Assembly: GCA_023443025.1 (NCBI GenBank)
Contig: JAEZWM010000051.1
Coordinates: 1 to 24,298 of the forward strand
DNA from: Bacillota bacterium
GTDB taxonomy: Bacteria > Bacillota > Clostridia > Tissierellales > Peptoniphilaceae
Length of the DNA stretch: 24,298 bases
Direction of reading: 5' to 3'
A model generated the notes under the pieces. It searched no databases, was not told the origin of the DNA, and worked only from the letters and a program-made list of their open reading frames with translations. Made by a program: the position numbers and the translations under genes. Positions 20,860 through 24,298 of this stretch are shown piece by piece (the first letter of the stretch is position 1; the number at the start of each line of letters is the position of its first letter).

Positions 20860-22485
20860 ATGAATAGCTTTTTGATAGCAGATAAAAATACAATCAAATA
20901 TGTACCAAATCTTCCGGGAGTATATAAGTTTTATGATAGATCAGGAAATATAATCTATGTGGGTAAGAGTATTAGTTTAAGAAATAGACTGTACTCCTAC
21001 TTTGTAGGTACAAAGGAAGGTAAGTCAAAAAGAATGGCGCTAAACATATACGGTTTTACCTATGAAGTACACGATACTCATTTGGAAGCGATGCTTAGAG
21101 AATGTGAGTTAATAAAAATTTTAAAACCTCATTTCAATGCTCAGTTCAAGAATGACGACAGGTATTTATATTTAGAACTAAATGCTGAGGATAAAAAGGG
21201 TATTATAAGATTATCAAGGGTCCAAAGTGAAAACACATTTGGACCTTTTAGAAGTAGAAGAATTTTGGAAAATTTAATCGGCGGATTGTCTAATCTATTT
21301 CCAATCGAGAGAATAAATAATGAATATAGATTTGCTTACGACATCTTCCCCAAAAGACTTTCAGAAGAAGAGGAAATAGTTAGTCATAATAGCCTTTATG
21401 AGATTTTATCCAATAGTGAGCTAACAGATAACTTTATAATCTCACTGGAGTCAAAAATGCTAAGTTCAGCTAGTGAACTACGTTTTGAGCGAGCAGAGTT
21501 TTATAAAGATTTAATTACCAATCTTACCTATGTTCAGAATAATTTAGATAGAAAAAGAGAATTTATAAACAGTGAGTTTATATATAGAGAGAAGTCAGAA
21601 AATGGGTATAAATACTTTATTATTAGAGATGGAGAGATTATAGAGAAGTACTATTATGATGAACATGGAAACAAAAACAAAGCAGAAAGAAAGATAACTA
21701 TTCTAAAAGAATTGCGAGAGAGTAATATGTATTTCAGCGAAAAGAGTGATTTGGATTTTAAGGAAATCTTGTACAGAGAGGTTCTCTCTAACTCGGAGAA
21801 TATAATAAGGAGGCGTACTGTGAAAGACATAAACAAATACATCGAAGAAGTTTTTAATAATAGGTACACTTGTAAAGGATATGATCCTGAAAAAAGTGTT
21901 TCTGACGAGGATTTTAAAACTATAATCGAAGCAGGAAGACTTTCACCTAGTTCATTTGGTTTTGAACCTTGGAAATTTATTAGATTAAAAAATAAGAAAA
22001 TACTTGAGGAAATAAAGCCGCATGCTTGGGGAGCCCATGCTTCAATAGAAGGTGCAAGTCACTTTGTACTAATCCTAGCTAGAATGCCTGAGGATATGAA
22101 TCCAAGCTCAGAGTACATTAGACATATTCAATCAGACGTACAAGGCTGGCCTGAAGACATGCTAAATCAACGATTGAACAAATATACTGAGTTTAGAGAA
22201 GAGGATTTTGACTTAAACATAAGTGAAAGAGCAGTCTTTGATTGGACAACTAAACAGGTTTACATCCCACTAGCCAATATGCTAACCGTGGCTGCAATGC
22301 TGGGAATAGACTCAACGCCCATGGAAGGATTTCATCAAGAAAGAGTTCATGAAATCTTGGTTAAAAATGGAGTCTACGATCCAAAACAATTTAAAATTGC
22401 CGTTATGGTAGCTTTTGGTTACACCAATAGAGAACATAGACCGAAAACAAGAAGATGCATAGATGAAGTATTTGAAGAAGTTTAA
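20860..22485 (+). CDS. Cho-like GIY-YIG nuclease reading in frame into a nitroreductase
   Basis: A 541-aa frame of two unrelated parts. Residues 1 to about 320 resemble Cho, the half-size UvrC homologue of nucleotide excision repair. They show the GIY-YIG signature (G20-V-Y22...I-Y-V-G-K36, Arg at 41/43), THLEAMLRECELIKILKPHFN with the catalytic Glu, and a UVR-like segment ELRFERAEFYKDLI (about 207-220). Residues from about 321 are a complete nitroreductase. At the junction lies AAGGAGG (21807-21813) followed by GTG 21820 in the same frame. So the gene may give both a 541-aa fusion and a free nitroreductase. The upstream ribosome site (AGAGG) is weak. Loss of a stop codon between two neighbouring genes is the simplest origin. 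Confidence 0.8.
   Translation: MNSFLIADKNTIKYVPNLPGVYKFYDRSGNIIYVGKSISLRNRLYSYFVGTKEGKSKRMALNIYGFTYEVHDTHLEAMLRECELIKILKPHFNAQFKNDDRYLYLELNAEDKKGIIRLSRVQSENTFGPFRSRRILENLIGGLSNLFPIERINNEYRFAYDIFPKRLSEEEEIVSHNSLYEILSNSELTDNFIISLESKMLSSASELRFERAEFYKDLITNLTYVQNNLDRKREFINSEFIYREKSENGYKYFIIRDGEIIEKYYYDEHGNKNKAERKITILKELRESNMYFSEKSDLDFKEILYREVLSNSENIIRRRTVKDINKYIEEVFNNRYTCKGYDPEKSVSDEDFKTIIEAGRLSPSSFGFEPWKFIRLKNKKILEEIKPHAWGAHASIEGASHFVLILARMPEDMNPSSEYIRHIQSDVQGWPEDMLNQRLNKYTEFREEDFDLNISERAVFDWTTKQVYIPLANMLTVAAMLGIDSTPMEGFHQERVHEILVKNGVYDPKQFKIAVMVAFGYTNREHRPKTRRCIDEVFEEV
21820..22485 (+). CDS. Nitroreductase-family NAD(P)H oxidoreductase (internal start)
   Basis: A 221-aa flavin (FMN) oxidoreductase, nested in frame in the 3' part of the preceding frame. 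It starts at GTG 21820 with AAGGAGG six bases upstream. The sequence VKDINKYIEEVFNNRYTCKGYDP, IIEAGRLSPSSFGFEPWKFI (FMN-binding Arg, Ser and Ser), YIPLANMLTVAAMLGIDSTPMEGF and VAFGYTNRE is typical of the NfsB-like group of about 220 residues, whose normal beginning is exactly here. Such enzymes reduce nitro compounds, quinones or flavins in the cytoplasm. The start and length argue that this is the natural gene and that the fusion to Cho is secondary. Confidence 0.75.
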   Translation: MKDINKYIEEVFNNRYTCKGYDPEKSVSDEDFKTIIEAGRLSPSSFGFEPWKFIRLKNKKILEEIKPHAWGAHASIEGASHFVLILARMPEDMNPSSEYIRHIQSDVQGWPEDMLNQRLNKYTEFREEDFDLNISERAVFDWTTKQVYIPLANMLTVAAMLGIDSTPMEGFHQERVHEILVKNGVYDPKQFKIAVMVAFGYTNREHRPKTRRCIDEVFEEV

Positions 22486-22500
22486 TATAAATTATAAAAA

Positions 22501-22526
22501 AGAGCATACATTATAAAGTATGCTCT
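22501..22526. terminator. Terminator between the nitroreductase and the DUF1328 gene
   Basis: AGAGCATAC (22501-22509) pairs with GTATGCTCT (22518-22526). A T run follows on the minus strand (TTTTTTATAA), so it mainly ends the leftward gene but can serve both. Confidence 0.8.
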
Positions 22527-22553
22527 AATCTTATTTATCCTTTTAGGAATAAA

Positions 22554-22712
22554 CTATCTTCTTCTTCCAAAAATCAAGGAAACAATAAATAAAACGACGA
22601 AAATATAGAATAGTATTTTAGCTATTCCAGCTGCCGTTCCTGCGATTCCTCCGAATCCTAGTACCGCTGCGATTACAGCTACGACTAAAAATATAATTGA
22701 ATATCTTAACAT
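22554..22712 (-). CDS. Small membrane protein, DUF1328 (YtjA) type
   Basis: A 52-aa reading frame from ATG 22712 with AAAGGAGG seven to eight bases upstream. It has two membrane helices, SIIFLVVAVIAAVLGF (5-20) and AKILFYIFVVLFIVSLIF (31-48), joined by the Gly/Ala turn GGIAGTAAGI and closed by GRRR. This is the pattern of the DUF1328 family: a helix ending in A-x-x-G-F, then G-I-A-x-x-A-A-x-I-A-K. The function of the family is unknown; some members are induced by stress. Confidence 0.88.
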   Translation of the reverse strand: MLRYSIIFLVVAVIAAVLGFGGIAGTAAGIAKILFYIFVVLFIVSLIFGRRR

Positions 22713-22804
22713 TATTTACTTCCTCCTTTTTCTTTTTCTACCGTGATATATATATCCCCAATAATTAATAAGATAATCAATATACTAGCAATTTTTGAAA
22801 AAGT

Positions 22805-22833
22805 TTGGATAAAGAACTAAAGATTGATATAAT
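22805..22833 (+). promoter_or_regulatory. Promoter of the selenoprotein gene
   Basis: TTGGAT (22805-22810), a 17-base spacer and TATAAT (22828-22833), about 65 bases before the ribosome binding site. The gene appears to be transcribed alone. Confidence 0.6.
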
Positions 22834-22903
22834 TTTATGAATTTCTTGATATAAATCATAAAAATCGGGTACAAATATTTTATGTTTTAAATAGGAGGAC
22901 AAA

Positions 22904-23188
22904 ATGAGAAAAAATAAGATATATGTTTTTGGTTCAGATTTATGACCGGGCTGTGCACCTGCCAAGAAGTTTCTTGAAGAAAAAGGCATTAAATTCGCAT
23001 ATTTTAACATTACGGAGTCTTTAGGTTCGCTAAAGAGATTCTTAAAATACAGAGATATAAGTCCGGAATATGCAGATATAAGAGGGAATGAAAAAGTAGG
23101 AATCCCTGTAATGATTGTCAATGATGGGGAGGAAATCATCTTTGATATAGAAGGCTTGTCGGATGAATATTTAGAAAGATTAAAATAA
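22904..23188 (+). CDS. Glutaredoxin/thioredoxin-like selenoprotein (U-P-G-C), TGA = Sec at codon 14
   Basis: A 94-aa protein if TGA 22943-22945 is read as selenocysteine; stop TAA 23186-23188. AGGAGG (22893-22898) stands five bases before ATG 22904. The product begins MRKNKIYVFGSDL, then Sec14-Pro-Gly-Cys17, a redox motif at the end of the first beta strand, where glutaredoxins have C-x-x-C. Helix APAKKFLEEKGI and strand KFAYFNI follow, and later V-G-I-P68-V-M-I, the cis-proline strand that faces the active site in the thioredoxin fold, then DIEGL. The frame stays open and protein-like on both sides of the TGA. A possible SECIS hairpin CAAGA-AGTT-TCTTG lies at 22963-22976, with the loop 22 bases after the UGA. 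It is probably a cytosolic thiol or peroxide-linked reductase; substrate unknown. Gene finders that treat TGA as stop would miss it. Confidence 0.88.
22963..22976 (+). promoter_or_regulatory. Candidate bacterial SECIS hairpin
   Basis: CAAGA-AGTT-TCTTG forms a five-pair stem with a four-base loop carrying G at its second position. The loop begins 22 bases after the UGA, within the range known for bacterial SECIS elements. An alternative is GGC (22949-22951) with GCC (22961-22963). I cannot decide between them by eye. Confidence 0.45.
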
Positions 23189-23221
23189 GTTAAAAATGTA
23201 ATAATTAAAAAGGTTTATTTA

Positions 23222-23254
23222 AAAAGTAGTGTTCGTTTTTTGAACACTACTTTT
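23222..23254. terminator. Bidirectional terminator between the selenoprotein and the kinase gene
   Basis: A 13-bp perfect stem, AAAAGTAGTGTTC (23222-23234) and GAACACTACTTTT (23242-23254), with a T-rich loop and A/T runs on either side, between convergent genes. Confidence 0.9.
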
Positions 23255-23258
23255 CTTT

Positions 23259-24298
23259 TTATACGATTTTGCCTACATTTGTAGTATTAATCATAACTGC
23301 TCTTGTAGTAAAAACATCACCATTTTTAGTAAGGAGATAACCTCCATAGTTTTCAACAATCTCTTTGATGCTTCGTAGACCATAACCACGATTACGATTA
23401 TCGCTTCTTTTATAATTAGGATCATAAGTATTTTCAACTGTAATATTAAGCACTCCTGTATCCAGTGTAATATCAATTAATAGACGCCTTTTATCAAGGG
23501 TAATATGCGATAGTGCTTCTGTTGCATTATCGAGAATATTTCCAAGAACTACTCCAATATCCCCGGGATTGATTAGCAAATCATCATATAAACATATACT
23601 TATATGGGTATTTTCCTGATTTATTTCAATCTGATTTAATTTACTGCTCAGGACATAGTTTATTAGTGTATTATCAGTATAAATACCATGTTTTTCACTA
23701 GCGGATTCATTTGCCAGAGCTCTTAGTTGTTCTTCCACATTTTTATTTTCGCTACTAACTAAAATCGCAGTTATTCTATTAATCAAATCATGCCTAGCGG
23801 TACTTATCTTTTTTTCGTATTCTGTTATCTTGTTATAATAATCTTTTTTTGCTTCATTGTCTTTTTTGATGGCTATAAGTTCTGCTTTCATTAAATTGCT
23901 TTCATGTTTAATGTGCACTAAGTAAAAGAGCATAAAGACTGAAGATATTAAAATGAATACTGAACTCATGTTCAGTCCGAGTATAAAATCTTCATCAAGT
24001 ACACTAATGATTTTATCATATACAATAGTCATTGAAATTGTTGAGAACCCTATAAGTATAAGAAGTAACCTATCATCTGTTACAACCGGTTTTCTATTAA
24101 TAAATTTCTTAACAATTAATAAAATGATTACCCTGATTATATTGCAGATCACAATTGCCCGTACATCATTAATATAAGCTATTCTAAAATACTGAGAAAT
24201 CAGTGCAACAACGACTTCAATACTCATAGTAGCAAAAATATATATAATTGCATATCCCAATTTTTGTAAAATAGATTTAGGATAAAAAAGAGAGATTA
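23259..24298 (-). CDS. AgrC-like sensor histidine kinase (5' end beyond the window)
   Basis: The frame is open to the right edge, so the TTG at 24260 is not the true start and the N-terminal helices are incomplete. About three or four membrane helices are visible (from YAIIYIFATMSIEVVVALI to MSSVFILISSVFMLFYLV), then a coiled coil (about 118-152) with the phospho-acceptor His in TARHDLINR (His157, counted from 24260). The GHKL ATPase domain shows the N box G-N-I-L-D-N-A-T-E-A and the G box G-Y-G-L-R-S-I. The HPK10/AgrC type detects peptides, typically quorum-sensing autoinducers, and signals to a LytTR response regulator. Neither regulator nor peptide gene is inside this window; they would be expected to the right. 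Confidence 0.88.
   Translation of the reverse strand, partial: ISLFYPKSILQKLGYAIIYIFATMSIEVVVALISQYFRIAYINDVRAIVICNIIRVIILLIVKKFINRKPVVTDDRLLLILIGFSTISMTIVYDKIISVLDEDFILGLNMSSVFILISSVFMLFYLVHIKHESNLMKAELIAIKKDNEAKKDYYNKITEYEKKISTARHDLINRITAILVSSENKNVEEQLRALANESASEKHGIYTDNTLINYVLSSKLNQIEINQENTHISICLYDDLLINPGDIGVVLGNILDNATEALSHITLDKRRLLIDITLDTGVLNITVENTYDPNYKRSDNRNRGYGLRSIKEIVENYGGYLLTKNGDVFTTRAVMINTTNVGKIV

Noticed and set aside
22777..23139. 120-codon minus-strand frame over the selenoprotein gene
   Set aside because: It is the antisense shadow of the 22904-23188 frame; it has no ribosome site and its translation matches no family, whereas the plus strand gives a coherent thioredoxin fold.
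23953..24177. 74-codon plus-strand frame at the right end
   Set aside because: Antisense shadow of the membrane part of the AgrC-like kinase.

Overview
The window reads as a low-GC anaerobic Firmicute of the Clostridia/Tissierellia kind. This rests on AT-rich intergenic DNA, strong AGGAGG ribosome binding sites, CWB2-repeat surface proteins, FeoB with a small Cys-rich partner, an AgrC-like kinase, B12 genes of the anaerobic type and an in-frame UGA selenoprotein. I do not name a species.

Layout. 1-4392: end of cbiG, then after a 746-base block of short hairpin repeats cobJ/cbiH, cobK/cbiJ, a CorA-type channel and an alpha/beta hydrolase, all rightward and closely packed. 4418-6456: a promoter, a TPP riboswitch and thiW-thiC. 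6838-8305: a consensus promoter, four 11-bp-period repeats and a gene for a CWB2-M23 peptidase that is cut by an in-frame TAA. 8341-12020: a leftward DtxR/MntR-type regulator divergent from feoA-feoA-feoB-Cys-rich protein, with a perfect 7-1-7 Fur-type box between them. 12075-14262: a leftward aldehyde dehydrogenase and a rightward superoxide dismutase with a second, near-perfect 7-1-7 box at its promoter. 14263-15320: terminators and a second block of the same hairpin repeats, inverted relative to the first. 15321-18373: a leftward 680-aa CWB2 surface protein and a rightward zinc-ribbon protein. 18378-20769: a second TPP riboswitch operon, thiD-thiM fusion plus thiE. 20860-22485: a Cho-like GIY-YIG nuclease reading in frame into a nitroreductase that has its own ribosome binding site. 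22554-24298: a leftward DUF1328-type membrane peptide, a 94-aa glutaredoxin-like protein with TGA at codon 14 (U-P-G-C), and a leftward AgrC-like kinase running off the edge.

How the genes fit together. The two TPP operons describe one thiamine strategy: the pyrimidine half is made de novo (ThiC, ThiD), while the thiazole half is imported (ThiW) and phosphorylated (ThiM), and ThiE joins them. No thiazole-synthesis gene is visible here. The feo operon and sod look like one metal-responsive regulon, since both carry the same box just downstream of the -10. The items I find most worth a second look are the selenoprotein, the two inverted hairpin-repeat blocks with compensatory stem changes, and the two genes (CWB2-M23 and Cho-nitroreductase) in which an internal ribosome binding site sits at a domain boundary.
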